DNA of 64,000 bases from CAVSUZ01 sp963791885. Lineage in GTDB: Bacteria; Pseudomonadota; Alphaproteobacteria; Acetobacterales; Acetobacteraceae. Shown in pieces: positions 36,159 through 45,003 of this stretch. The position numbers and the translations under genes are program-made. The notes beneath the pieces were generated by a model. It ran no database searches. It was not told where the DNA came from and saw only the letters and a list, made by a program, of their open reading frames with translations. The stretch spans positions 1-64,000 of the forward strand of contig CAWBUL010000006.1 in the NCBI GenBank assembly GCA_963791885.1. Direction: 5' to 3'. Each line of letters starts with the position of its first letter. Within the stretch, counting starts at the first letter, position 1.

Positions 36159-36388
36159 CGGTAGATCCCTTACGCCGAAGCAGTTGCGAGGATTTCCGAT
36201 TTTCTCCCGCGTAAGCACCCCCGATGATACGATTACCGGGATCGGCCTCGCCGAACCTTCGCACTGACATTCTGCTCCTCCCCGCCTGTAACTTTATTGA
36301 TCGCCGGAAGAAAGAAGAATTCGCGACTTGGCTTCACGATTCCGCGCTGGCTGATGTCGAGCCAAGGTTGCACGCGTTTGATTGGTGA

Positions 36389-37231
36389 ATGGAAGGATGC
36401 GTCGTGAGATCTTCGACGAACGGCCGAGCGCGCAGGCCTGAACGCAAGGCACCACGCTCGACAGCAAGTTGCGCGATCGGCGTCATGGCGAAATCCCCCC
36501 GCCCTGGGCAATCCAAAACGCGTCTTTGCCCGCCTCTCCGCCCGGAGCAGGCTGCCCGCCTGAGCGCTGCATTCCTCCGGGATACAACCGAGAATATTGC
36601 CGCGGCAGCGCTGTCCGCCCGAATTGCCGGCTATGCCGCCTATGCGCCGTCCGGCACCGAGGAATCCCTGGTCCCACATCTGGCGTTGGGAACCTCCTGC
36701 GTTCTGGCGGACGGCTCCACGGCAGCCCCTTCGGGCGTCGAAGGGTTTGGTCGCTGTCTTCTTCATGCAATCCAGCAGTTGTTTGCGGCAGGCCACACCG
36801 CCGCCTGCGTGTTGAGTTCCGATACCCCGACACTCCCAACTGAGATCCTCGCTACTGCGGCCACGGTTCTTCTAACCGCCGACGAGCGACGCGTGGTGCT
36901 AGGAGCGTGCGACGACGGAGGTTACTACCTCCTGGGGATGAGGCTCCCCTATGCAGGCCTGTTCGCCAACATTGAATGGAGCAGTAGCTCCGTCGCGGAG
37001 ACCACACGCACCCGAGCGAGAGCACTTGGCCTCGATCTCGTTGAATTGCCGCTTTGGTACGATATCGACGATGCGCAAGCGCTGGGGCGACTGGTGCGAG
37101 AAAGCGGCGGCTATGCCGCGCCGTGGACGCGGCGTACCATCATGGCTCTCGAGCTGGATACGCTTACAAATTCGCCTGCGTGGCATGCGAGGCGCTGTGT
37201 CGACCGCCGCGACGCCGTGGCAACCTGCTGA
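36389..37231 (+). CDS. DUF2064 / TIGR04282-type glycosyltransferase
   Basis: The conserved part starts at CAIGVMAKSPRPGQSKTRLC (MAKxPxPGxxKTRL, nucleotide-binding), then CVLSSDTPTLPTEIL (the SDxP metal-binding motif), VVLGACDDGGYYLLGM and LPLWYDIDDAQALGRL. The family is about 200-220 residues, so the true start is probably near 36470-36490. Family members are annotated as arsenosugar or lipid-linked glycosyltransferases. The last 30 residues (RRTIMALELDTLTNSP...) are atypical. It precedes a radical SAM gene, the usual neighbour in related loci. Confidence 0.75.
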   Translation: MEGCVVRSSTNGRARRPERKAPRSTASCAIGVMAKSPRPGQSKTRLCPPLRPEQAARLSAAFLRDTTENIAAAALSARIAGYAAYAPSGTEESLVPHLALGTSCVLADGSTAAPSGVEGFGRCLLHAIQQLFAAGHTAACVLSSDTPTLPTEILATAATVLLTADERRVVLGACDDGGYYLLGMRLPYAGLFANIEWSSSSVAETTRTRARALGLDLVELPLWYDIDDAQALGRLVRESGGYAAPWTRRTIMALELDTLTNSPAWHARRCVDRRDAVATC

Positions 37232-37248
37232 GCAATGGAAACCACCAC

Positions 37249-38301
37249 ATGCTTGCAGCAACTGCTCTAAAGAATCCGCGCCGATACTTCGAAGAGATCG
37301 GCGCCGACCGCTCTGAGGTTGCCGCGCAGCCACCGGTCTGCCTCTATCTCGAGGTTACGAACCGCTGCAACCTGCTCTGCGAGACCTGTCCGCGCACGTT
37401 CGAGGAACTCGAGCCGCCGGCGGATATGAGCTGGGAGCTGTTCACGAAGATTGTCGACCAGGTGCCAAATATCGCGCGCGTGGTGATGCACGGCGTAGGC
37501 GAGCCCATGCTGGTGAAGAACCTCCCGGACATGATCCGCTACCTCAAGGCGCGCGGCACCTACGTTCTGTTCAACACCAACGGCACGCTGATGCAGCCGA
37601 AGCGGTTCCAGGAGCTGATCGACACCGGGCTCGACGAGCTCCGTGTCTCGCTCGATGCGGCGAACCGTGAATCCTACGCGAAGATCCGCGGCAAGGATTT
37701 TTTCAACCGCATCGTGCGCGATGTCGGCAAGTTCATCGCCTATCAGAAGCAGGTCGGTGCAACCACACCGCGCGTCTCGCTCTGGCTCACTGGCCTCAAG
37801 GAGACTGTCGACCAACTGCCCGAATTCGTGCGGCTTGCGGCACAGATGGGCGTCACCGAAGTTCATCTGCAGCGTCTCGTGTTCGACGAAATGGGCTACG
37901 GCAGAGCCATGGCGGGCAACTCGCTCTTCGAAGGCACGCAGGAGACGGAGCGGCGAGCGATCGAGGCGGCGCAGGAAATCGCCCACCCGCTCGGGGTGAC
38001 GCTCGACGCCTCGGGCGCCACCGAGCCTGGGCTCAGCCTCAAGCGGCAAGACGACCGTGCCTGGGCCGCCTGTCGGCGCCCGTGGTCGCTGATGTATTTC
38101 ACTGCGCACGGGGGCGCCCTGCCGTGCTGCATCGCGCCGTTTTCTCAGCGCGGCTACGACAACTACACGCTCGGCGATGCCACCCAGCAGGAGCTCAGGG
38201 AGATCTGGAACAGTCCGGCCTATCGGGAGTTCCGTGCCGCCCTTCTGTCCGATGCGCCGCCGGCGCCCTGCCAGAATTGCGGGATGCGATGGAGCCTATG
38301 A
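37249..38301 (+). CDS. Radical SAM / SPASM-domain protein
   Basis: 350 residues, start MLAATALKNPRRYFEEIGAD. The 4Fe-4S cluster cysteines are C40, C44 and C47 (CNLLCETC). Other features: GVGEPMLVKNLPDMIRYLKA (GGE-like), VLFNTNGTLM and LDELRVSLDAANRESYAKIR. The C-terminal SPASM-like region has CCIAPFS and CQNCGMRWSL. It would generate a 5'-deoxyadenosyl radical to modify an unknown substrate, perhaps a lipid or peptide. Lies between the DUF2064 gene and a truncated GT2 gene with a 4-bp overlap. A partial copy sits at 22747-23460. Confidence 0.85.
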   Translation: MLAATALKNPRRYFEEIGADRSEVAAQPPVCLYLEVTNRCNLLCETCPRTFEELEPPADMSWELFTKIVDQVPNIARVVMHGVGEPMLVKNLPDMIRYLKARGTYVLFNTNGTLMQPKRFQELIDTGLDELRVSLDAANRESYAKIRGKDFFNRIVRDVGKFIAYQKQVGATTPRVSLWLTGLKETVDQLPEFVRLAAQMGVTEVHLQRLVFDEMGYGRAMAGNSLFEGTQETERRAIEAAQEIAHPLGVTLDASGATEPGLSLKRQDDRAWAACRRPWSLMYFTAHGGALPCCIAPFSQRGYDNYTLGDATQQELREIWNSPAYREFRAALLSDAPPAPCQNCGMRWSL

Positions 38302-38368
38302 GCCTCGTGATCCCGACCTTCCACAAGGCGGAGACCATCGCTCTCGTGGTCGGCGAAATTCCCGGACC
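38298..38368 (+). pseudogene. Family 2 glycosyltransferase, 23-codon 5' remnant
   Basis: MSLVIPTFHKAETIALVVGE followed by IPG is the start of a GT-A glycosyltransferase (VIPTxNExxxI). It overlaps the radical SAM stop as ATGA and is cut at 38369 by a solo IS6-type end. It is the third gene of the DUF2064/radical SAM operon. Confidence 0.65.
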
Positions 38369-38384
38369 GGCATTGCCAAGTTAA
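38369..38384 (+). repeat. Solo IS6-type terminal repeat
   Basis: GGCATTGCCAAGTTAA, one base different from the left end of the IS6 copies at 30955 and 32862. No transposase follows. Confidence 0.7.
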
Positions 38385-38480
38385 CTGAGGCGGAGACGGG
38401 TGAGGGGAGTCCGAATTGAGGGCGACCGACCTGAGCAGCGGAATGGTTGCGATTATCGACGCCGACGCGGCCCCGCTGAC

Positions 38481-39080
38481 ATGAGTCGCGAAGTACCCTC
38501 TCGTGAAACCGAGCATTATACATCGTTCGCCCAAGCTACCCATTGGGCGGCAGCCTTGCTGATGTTGTCTGCCGTCGTATTGGCCTGGGTGTTCATGGCG
38601 ATGCCGGCCGAGGAAGTTGGCCGCTTTGTCTATATCACTTTGCATAAATCGATCGGCCAGACGATTTTCTTTCTGACCTTGATTCGGTTGATCTGGCGAC
38701 GAACTCACCCAGTCCCGCCCATGCGCGGTCGGATTGCGGTTTGGGAGGCAGTTATCGCGCGCGTGAACCACTGGCTGCTCTATGCGGTCATGCTCCTGAT
38801 GCCGCTAACCGGCTACGTCCTGGCAACCGCGGCGGCGCGTCCATCGCCCTATTTCTGGTTGTTTTATTGGCCTCAGCCGGCGGTGAGCGCGGTGGTGGCG
38901 CATTCCGCGCTGCGGGCCCATCTCGTGGGCCAATATCTCGTCTACGCGATGGTCGGTCTCCATGTATCAGCCGTCGTCTGGCACGTCGTCGTTCGCCGAG
39001 ATGGGACTCTTGAACGAATGCTTCCCGTCCAGCAGCGACCCAGAACCGCGTCCGCGGGGTGTCCGAACGGTGAATTCTGA
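38481..39080 (+). CDS. Cytochrome b561-family membrane protein
   Basis: 199 residues starting MSREVPSRETEHYTSFAQAT. Four helices: HWAAALLMLSAVVLAWVFM, FVYITLHKSIGQTIFFLTLI, HWLLYAVMLLMPLTGYVLA and LVGQYLVYAMVGLHVSAVV. Histidines in HW (helix 1), HKS (helix 2), NHW (helix 3) and GLHVSAVVWH (helix 4) fit two b-type hemes as in bacterial CybB. It would pass electrons between quinone and a periplasmic partner. No partner enzyme is adjacent. Confidence 0.88.
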   Translation: MSREVPSRETEHYTSFAQATHWAAALLMLSAVVLAWVFMAMPAEEVGRFVYITLHKSIGQTIFFLTLIRLIWRRTHPVPPMRGRIAVWEAVIARVNHWLLYAVMLLMPLTGYVLATAAARPSPYFWLFYWPQPAVSAVVAHSALRAHLVGQYLVYAMVGLHVSAVVWHVVVRRDGTLERMLPVQQRPRTASAGCPNGEF

Positions 39081-39146
39081 GGTCGGAAAGATCAACGCAG
39101 GTCTGGTGGCGTCAATACAGGGATCGAACGAGGAATAGATCTCTAA

Positions 39147-40121
39147 GTGTCCGTCCGGCGACTTTGTGAGTCATTTGAATCGGTTGCCGGTCCGGATGGA
39201 CTGAGTGCTTGAAGCGGCTCGATCGGGTGTGATTCTTTGCCTGGCACCAAGCCACGAGGTGCCTGATGTGGACGATGGAAAACCGCCATCGCTATGACCG
39301 CGACAAGCTGCGTTATCCGAGCGATCTCACCGATGCGGAATGGCGGCTGATCAGGCCGCTTATACCACCCGCCAAGCGTGGCGGTGGCAAGCGTACCGTC
39401 AACATGCGCGAAGTGGTCAACGGCGTGATGTATGTGCTGAGCACCGGCTGCCAGTGGCGCTACATTCCAAAGGACCTGCCACCGCGCAGCACGGTGAACG
39501 GCTACTTCTGCTTGTGGGGCTGGGACGGCACGTTGGAGAAGATCCATCACGCGCTCTACGTTAAATGCCGCGAACAGGCGGGACGAGAAGCCAGTCCGAC
39601 CGCCTGCGTCATCGACAGCCAAAGCGTGAAAAGCGCAGAAAAAGGGGGGCAGCGATCGACCCACACGGCTTTGATGCGGGCAAGCTGATCAAAGGGAAGA
39701 AGCGCCATGTCCTGGTCGATACGCTGGGTCTGGTGCTGCACGCGCTGGTCACCGCCGCCAACGTGCAAGACCGCGACGGCGGCATCCTGCTGCTGTCCAC
39801 TCTGTTCGGACAGTTCCCGTTCCTGCGCAAGCTATTCGCCGACAGTGCTTACACAGGGCCGGTCTTCCAGGACGGCGCGGCCCGCGCGATGCGCAGCCTG
39901 ATCGTCGAAATCGTCAAGCGCTCCGACCACCCCAAGGGCTTCGTCGTCGAACCTAAACGCTGGATCGTCGAGCGCTCCATCGCATGGCTCAACCGATGCC
40001 GCCGGCTCGCCAAGGACTGGGAAAATCGTAACCATAACGCCCTCGCCTTCCTCCGCCTCGCATCAATCCGCCTCATGCTTAGAAGACTCTGTAATCCTTC
40101 GTGAAGTCTCCGGACGGACTC
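39147..40121 (+). mobile_element. IS5-family element (IS427-like)
   Basis: Ends GTGTCCGTCCGGCGACTT at 39147 and, inverted, GAGTCCGTCCGGAGACTT from 40121. TAA flanks both sides (39144-39146 and 40122-40124), consistent with a short target duplication. Length 975 bp with two overlapping transposase frames. Confidence 0.85.
39266..40104 (+). CDS. IS5-family transposase in two frames
   Basis: Frame 1 starts MWTMENRHRYDRDKLRYPSD (DUF4096-type N-terminus) and reaches TACVIDSQSVKSAEKGG (first D). Frame 2 continues from A5G6 near 39640 as IDPHGFDAGKLIKGKKRHVL, FADSAYTGPVFQDGAARAM (second D) and KRWIVERSIAWLNRCRRLAK (E). The A5G6 run suits a programmed shift, as known in IS427-type elements. Probably functional as a fusion. 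Confidence 0.88.
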
Positions 40122-40184
40122 TAAGAATCGTCAGTCCGTCGTTGCTGACGGGGACCGAGTTGGAGGCCAGGGGAGACATCTTGA

Positions 40185-40311
40185 ATGACGATTCGTGCAA
40201 TAGCCTTCGACGCATATGGAACGCTTTACGACGTACGGTCGGGTTCGTGCCCCGGCCACAGAAATGTGCGGTACAAAGACGATGTCGGGCGACAGGGCAA
40301 ACTGACCCTCC
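40185..40311 (+). pseudogene. Haloacid dehalogenase (HAD type II), 5' remnant
   Basis: MTIRAIAFDAYGTLYDVRS is the nucleophile-bearing start of L-2-haloacid dehalogenase-type proteins (FDxYGTLxD). The following residues do not match, and the frame is cut by the solo IS6-type end at 40312. Further dehalogenase-like genes occur at 42.9-45.7 kb. Confidence 0.6.
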
Positions 40312-40326
40312 GGCATTGCCAAGTTA
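40312..40326 (+). repeat. Solo IS6-type terminal repeat
   Basis: GGCATTGCCAAGTTA, the same form as at 38369, again ending a truncated gene, with no transposase beside it. Confidence 0.65.
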
Positions 40327-40667
40327 GTAGCTGATGCCGAGATGTATGAGGGCAGTCCGGAGGCGACTGCAAGGTGTCATGCTGATTGGTGGACACAGAC
40401 CCGCCTCCATCCAGGCGGCCAGACCCGGTATCGTGACAATGCCCGCTGACGAGCGCACGCTATCGCCCAGCTGTTCTCAGCGGCTCGGCGAAGCACCGGC
40501 CACAAACCGCCGCGCTCCATTTGTGACGGGCTCCGTCCCGAGCAACCTGGAATGTCAGAGGACGGTCAGGTTGATGGGACCCCTCGCTTGGACCCAAGCT
40601 CGTCCCCACGTTTGCTGCTCTTCACCTGCCGCTTGCTCCCCTTGCACTCCTCAGAGCGTCCCAGTCC
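40327..40667. other. Upstream region of the RecD-like helicase
   Basis: No recognisable gene or repeat in 341 bp; presumably contains the helicase promoter. Confidence 0.3.
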
Positions 40668-42872
40668 ATGGCTGCACTGCCGGCTTCAATTCAGCCCGAC
40701 CGGGAAGTCATCGCCGGTACCGTCGAGCGGGTCACCTTCCATAATGCTGAGACCGGCTTCTGCGTGCTGCGGGTCAAGGCGCGCGGGCATCGAGACCTCG
40801 CTACCGTCGTTGGCCACGCGGCCACAATCTCGCCTGGGGAATGGATCACGGCGTCTGGTGACTGGGTCAACGATCGCACCCATGGACAGCAGTTCAAGGC
40901 GCGCTTCGTGCGCACCTCAGTTCCCAGTTCGGTCGAGGGAATCGAGACATATCTGGCGTCCGGCATGATCCGCGGCGTTGGTCCGGTCTGTGCCAGGAAG
41001 ATGATCAAGGCCTTCGGAGAGAAGGTGTTCGACATCATTGAAGCCGAGCCGGATCGGTTGCGTGAGGTCGATGGCATCGGTCCTTTCCGAGCGCGGCGCA
41101 TCATCGCTGCCTGGGCAGAGCAGAAGATCGTGCGCGAGATCATGGTCTTCCTGCATAGCCATGGCGTCGGCACAGCACGAGCCGTTCGCATCTATAAGAC
41201 GTACGGGGCCGATGCCATTCAGGTCATGACCGAGAACCCCTATCGGCTGGCTCGCGACATCCACGGCATCGGCTTCAAGACCGCCGACGTGATCGCCATC
41301 AAGCTCGGCATCGAGAAGACGGCGATGATCCGTGTTCGCGCGGGGATTTCGTATGCGCTCACCAAAGCGATGGATGACGGTCACTGCGGCCTGCCCACCG
41401 AGGAATTGGTGCCACGTGCCTCAGAGTTGCTGGAGATCCCGGCGGAACTGACCTTGACGGCACTGGATCTCGAGCTCGCAGACGGAACAGTGGTCGCGGA
41501 CACGGCCAACGGAACGGCCTGCATTTTCCTCGGCGGACTGCACCAGGCTGAACAGGTCATCGCCGAGCGGATTCTGCGCCTGACTAACAGCCCCCTCCCT
41601 TGGCCCTACATCGACCCGGAGAAGGCGCTCCCCTGGATCGAGCGCAGGACCGGTTTGATGCTAGCCGAAAGCCAGATCACTGCCATCCGATTGGCCCTGC
41701 AGTCCAAGGTTCTGGTCATCACCGGGGGACCGGGCGTCGGCAAGACCACCATCGTCAACGGCATCCTGCGCATCCTGGCGGCCAAGGGTGCGAACCTTTT
41801 GCTCTGCGCACCAACCGGCCGGGCCGCCAAGCGGATGAGGGAGGCCACCGGATTCGAAGCCAAGACCATTCACCGGCTGCTCGAGTTTGATCCGACGAGT
41901 GGCGGCTTCAAACGCCGCAGCGATTACCCCTTGGACTGCGACCTGTTGGTCGTCGACGAGATGTCCATGGTCGACGTCCTGCTGATGCGGGCGCTACTGA
42001 GGGCAGTCCCGAACCATGCCGCACTGCTGATCGTCGGCGACATTGATCAACTGCCCTCCATTGGGCCCGGTCAGGTGCTTGCCGACATCATCGCGTCGCG
42101 CGCGGTCCCCGTCGTTCGGTTAACCGAGGTCTTCCGCCAGGCCGCCCAGAGCCGGATCATCACCAGTGCCCACGCGATCAATCGAGGTGCCATTCCCGAT
42201 CTCTCCAAGCCCGAAGGTGAAAGCGACTTCTATTTCGTTCAAGCGGATGATCCGGAAATCGCCGTCCCGCGGATTGTCGAGTTGGTGAGGACGCGTATCC
42301 CCCAGCGCTTCGGTCTTGATCCCATCCGGGACATCCAGGTGCTGTGCCCAATGAACCGCGGCATGATAGGTGCCCGCTCGCTCAACATCGAACTGCAAAC
42401 AGCCTTGAATCCCGCTGGGGAGCGCAAAGTCGAGCGTTTCGGCTGGACCTTCGTGCCGGGTGACAAGGTCATGCAAGTCGAGAACGACTACGACAATGAA
42501 GTCTACAACGGCGACATTGGCTGCATCGATGATATAGACCTGGAGAGTGGCGAGCTGACGGCCAGTTTCGACGGTCGCTCCGTCACCTACGGCTTCGGCG
42601 AACTCGACACACTCGTGCCAGCCTACGCCGCGACAATCCACAAAAGCCAAGGTTCGGAATATCCGGCAGTCGTCATCCCGGTCCACACCCAGCACTACGT
42701 GATGCTGCAACGCAATCTGCTCTACACCGGCGTGACCCGTGGGAAGCGTCTGGTTGTGCTGGTCGGACAGAGAAAAGCGATCGCCATAGCTGTACGCAAT
42801 GTGTTGGGGCGGCGGCGTTGGTCGAAGTTGAGGGAATGGCTCCAAGAGTTCGCCAAATTGTGCTCGGGTTGA
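40668..42872 (+). CDS. recD2: RecD2-like ATP-dependent DNA helicase
   Basis: 734 residues, start MAALPASIQPDREVIAGTVE. N-terminal OB-like region (residues 1-90), helix-hairpin-helix segments (MIRGVGPVCARKMIKAFG; DGIGPFRARRIIAA), then superfamily 1 motifs: Walker A GGPGVGKTT (about 353-361), LCAPTGRAAKRM, Walker B LLVVDEMSMVD (about 425), GDIDQLPSIGPGQ and LTEVFRQAAQSRI, and the C-terminal AATIHKSQGSEYPAVVIP with LLYTGVTRGKRLVVLV. Length and order fit RecD2, a 5'-3' helicase acting without RecBC in repair. Intact. Confidence 0.9.
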   Translation: MAALPASIQPDREVIAGTVERVTFHNAETGFCVLRVKARGHRDLATVVGHAATISPGEWITASGDWVNDRTHGQQFKARFVRTSVPSSVEGIETYLASGMIRGVGPVCARKMIKAFGEKVFDIIEAEPDRLREVDGIGPFRARRIIAAWAEQKIVREIMVFLHSHGVGTARAVRIYKTYGADAIQVMTENPYRLARDIHGIGFKTADVIAIKLGIEKTAMIRVRAGISYALTKAMDDGHCGLPTEELVPRASELLEIPAELTLTALDLELADGTVVADTANGTACIFLGGLHQAEQVIAERILRLTNSPLPWPYIDPEKALPWIERRTGLMLAESQITAIRLALQSKVLVITGGPGVGKTTIVNGILRILAAKGANLLLCAPTGRAAKRMREATGFEAKTIHRLLEFDPTSGGFKRRSDYPLDCDLLVVDEMSMVDVLLMRALLRAVPNHAALLIVGDIDQLPSIGPGQVLADIIASRAVPVVRLTEVFRQAAQSRIITSAHAINRGAIPDLSKPEGESDFYFVQADDPEIAVPRIVELVRTRIPQRFGLDPIRDIQVLCPMNRGMIGARSLNIELQTALNPAGERKVERFGWTFVPGDKVMQVENDYDNEVYNGDIGCIDDIDLESGELTASFDGRSVTYGFGELDTLVPAYAATIHKSQGSEYPAVVIPVHTQHYVMLQRNLLYTGVTRGKRLVVLVGQRKAIAIAVRNVLGRRRWSKLREWLQEFAKLCSG

Positions 42873-42937
42873 AATGGCGTCGGATCACAATGCGGCGTCA
42901 TCATCCGGACGGACGCCGTAAGCCTAGAGAGGATTTC

Positions 42938-43573
42938 TTGCCAATCATCAATACCGCACTGACCCAGCTGCTTGGCATCGAACACCCGAGGTTCTGTCAG
43001 CCGTTGTGCCATTCTTGGCGGCGCTGGGCCTGGGTTCGGACGACCTGGCGGCCATCCGGGATGTCCTGGCCGCCTACGACCATACCGATGCGATGGCGGC
43101 GGTGGCGCTGACGCCTCCGCGCGCGCGGCTGGATGGGCGAACGCCGCATGACCCCGCCGCCGCTGAACCGGCGCCGGTAGGCCGCCACGGCGCGGATCGG
43201 ATTGCCCAAGCTGCTCGACCTGACCGACATGCAAACCGGACTGCCGCGCCGGTGACCGGGCTGAACGGACTCGGCACCAGGCGTCCAGCGGCGGTGCTTG
43301 CCAGCAGGTATCGGCATCTTGCCCACTGGCCGCCATATCTCTCGTTCGCCTAGCTGCTGCTCGCCCCGCTCGACAGCGACAGGTTGGCAGCCGCGATCCA
43401 ACAGGCGCAACATGCGGCATCGGTCTCGGGCGGACCGGTTGCTGGTCCGGCTGGCCGCTTCGCCGCCGCCCGCGCAGTCCGCGGCGATCAGCACCGCCTT
43501 CGAGCCGTTCGCCGAGGACGTGATCGTGAAGATGCGGGTGATCTGCGCGTTCCTGTGCCGCATCACGGCATAA
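42938..43573 (+). pseudogene. Mixed remnant: nitronate monooxygenase start and DehI-like fragments
   Basis: First, LPIINTALTQLLGIEHP resembles the start of nitronate monooxygenases. The text then changes to AVVPFLAALGLGSDDLAAIRD, LAAYDHTDAMAAVAL, VTGLNGLGTRRPAAVLASRY, RHLAHWPPYLSFA, a stop near 43353, and FEPFAEDVIVKMRVICAFLC in another frame. The second set recalls DehI-type 2-haloacid dehalogenases in its helical pattern and its place before a haloalkane-dehalogenase-like gene, but the match is weak. Several frame changes; not functional. Confidence 0.35.
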
Positions 43574-43582
43574 GGGCAGGAC

Positions 43583-44503
43583 ATGACCGCGAGCGCTCTG
43601 GAAGACATCGAAGGGTTTCGGGACGAATGGCCCTTCGCCGCCCACTACGCGCGGGTCAATGGCTGGCGGATGCACTACATTGATGAGGGTGCCGGCGATC
43701 CCATCCTTCTGCTACACGGCAATCCGACCTGGGGATTCCTCTACCGCGACATCATCCCGCCGCTGGTGAACGCGGGACACCGCGTCATCGTCCCCGACAT
43801 GATCGGCTTCGGCCTGTCCGAGAAGCCGGCCCACGAGCAGGCGCACAGCCTCGACGGGCATATCGCGAACCTGACAAGCCTTGTCCGCCAGCTGGATCTG
43901 CAACGCCTAACGGTGGTCTGCCCCGACTGGGGCGGCCCGACCGGCCTCGGCTTCGCGATGAGCCATCCCGCTCGGGTGCGCGCGCTGACCGTCATGAGTA
44001 CCTGGGCCTGGCCGACGCCGCCGGCCGAATTTCACACCCGCGTGTTCCCGTGGCGCATGATGCACGCGCCGCTAGTCGGACCCTATCTGCTCGGCCGGCA
44101 CAACGCCCTGGCGCGGCGCGGGGTGTATCTGTCCGTCGTCGGCCGCGACAAATTCCGGCGTGAGGCGCAGGCCGTTTACGAGGCCGTCCTGCCCGACGCC
44201 GAGACTCGCCTGCTGACCTGGGTGTGGCCCCGCTGGATCCCCCTGGATGACACGGCCCGCGCGCAGGCCCGCTTCGCCTGGCTGGAGGCGGAACTGGCGA
44301 AGTCGAGATTGCCGACGCTGATCATCTGGGGACGCGAGGATGAGGTGTTCGACGCCGCGACCTTCGCCGAACGCTTCAAGCGTCTGCTGCCGCACGCCGA
44401 TGGGCCGCATATGGTGACTGGCCGGCATTTCCTGCAGGAAGACTCCGGCCCGGAGATCGCCGGGCTGATCGCCGCCTTCCTCGACAGGCGGGGAGGCGTG
44501 TGA
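43583..44503 (+). CDS. Haloalkane dehalogenase-like alpha/beta hydrolase
   Basis: 306 residues. The oxyanion/halide stretch HGNPTW is at 45-50. The nucleophile Asp115 sits in CPDWGGPTGLG, with Trp116 next to it, as in subfamily I haloalkane dehalogenases (DhlA has a DWGG nucleophile elbow). The C-terminal GRHFLQEDSG supplies the catalytic His (about 282). IIWGREDEVF and LLTWVWPRW belong to the core and cap. It would hydrolyse carbon-halogen bonds, giving alcohol and halide; some relatives are epoxide or other hydrolases, so the substrate is not certain. It overlaps the next gene. Confidence 0.8.
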   Translation: MTASALEDIEGFRDEWPFAAHYARVNGWRMHYIDEGAGDPILLLHGNPTWGFLYRDIIPPLVNAGHRVIVPDMIGFGLSEKPAHEQAHSLDGHIANLTSLVRQLDLQRLTVVCPDWGGPTGLGFAMSHPARVRALTVMSTWAWPTPPAEFHTRVFPWRMMHAPLVGPYLLGRHNALARRGVYLSVVGRDKFRREAQAVYEAVLPDAETRLLTWVWPRWIPLDDTARAQARFAWLEAELAKSRLPTLIIWGREDEVFDAATFAERFKRLLPHADGPHMVTGRHFLQEDSGPEIAGLIAAFLDRRGGV

Positions 44504-44898
44504 TGGCTGACGTTACGGTCATCGCCAGGCCCGTCACCGAGGGTACCCGCCAGGCGCTGGTGCTGACGGAAGACCGGCTTGGTCATTATCCAGAATTCCG
44601 CGCTTTCTTCTTACGAGCCTTCGATCTCGACCACGTGGGACTGTCCGAACCGGGTTTCGTCCGCGCGCCATCCGGGACGGCCTATGTCCTGGCGTTCATC
44701 GGGCGCAGCGGTGAACCATTCCCGTCGGGGCTGGAGATCTACGCGATCGTCGACGCGCTGGAACCGCTGGACGACACGGTGGTCGACAAGGACCTGTGGG
44801 CGATCCTCGGCTGGACGATCGGCGGCGTGGGTGCGCCGTGGACGGTGGGGGACCTTCGCGCGACCGGCCGGCTCTATCGCATCCCCGCGGCGGGATGA
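44503..44898 (+). CDS. Hypothetical protein behind the haloalkane dehalogenase-like gene
   Basis: 131 residues from the ATG at 44503, which overlaps the hydrolase stop (TGATG), so the two are translationally coupled. Readable features: VTVIARPVTEGTRQALVLTE, YPEFRAFFLRAFDLDHVG, AYVLAFIGRSGEPFPSGLEI and WAILGWTIGGVGAPWTVGDL. No signal peptide or membrane helix. Not recognised. Coupling suggests a role with the dehalogenase-like enzyme. Confidence 0.6.
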   Translation: MADVTVIARPVTEGTRQALVLTEDRLGHYPEFRAFFLRAFDLDHVGLSEPGFVRAPSGTAYVLAFIGRSGEPFPSGLEIYAIVDALEPLDDTVVDKDLWAILGWTIGGVGAPWTVGDLRATGRLYRIPAAG

Positions 44899-45003
44899 CC
44901 CGATCCGTTTCGAGCGACCAAGAGGATATCACATGAAGCCGTCTGGCACGCCGTTGGAACCGTCACCCGCACGCGACGCATTTGCGAAGGGAGGAATGAT
45001 ATC

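Noticed and set aside
40131..40322. Minus-strand frame with FALSPDIVFVPHISVAG over the HAD remnant
   Set aside because: Looks protein-like for 20 residues but has no context and overlaps a recognisable HAD start on the plus strand.
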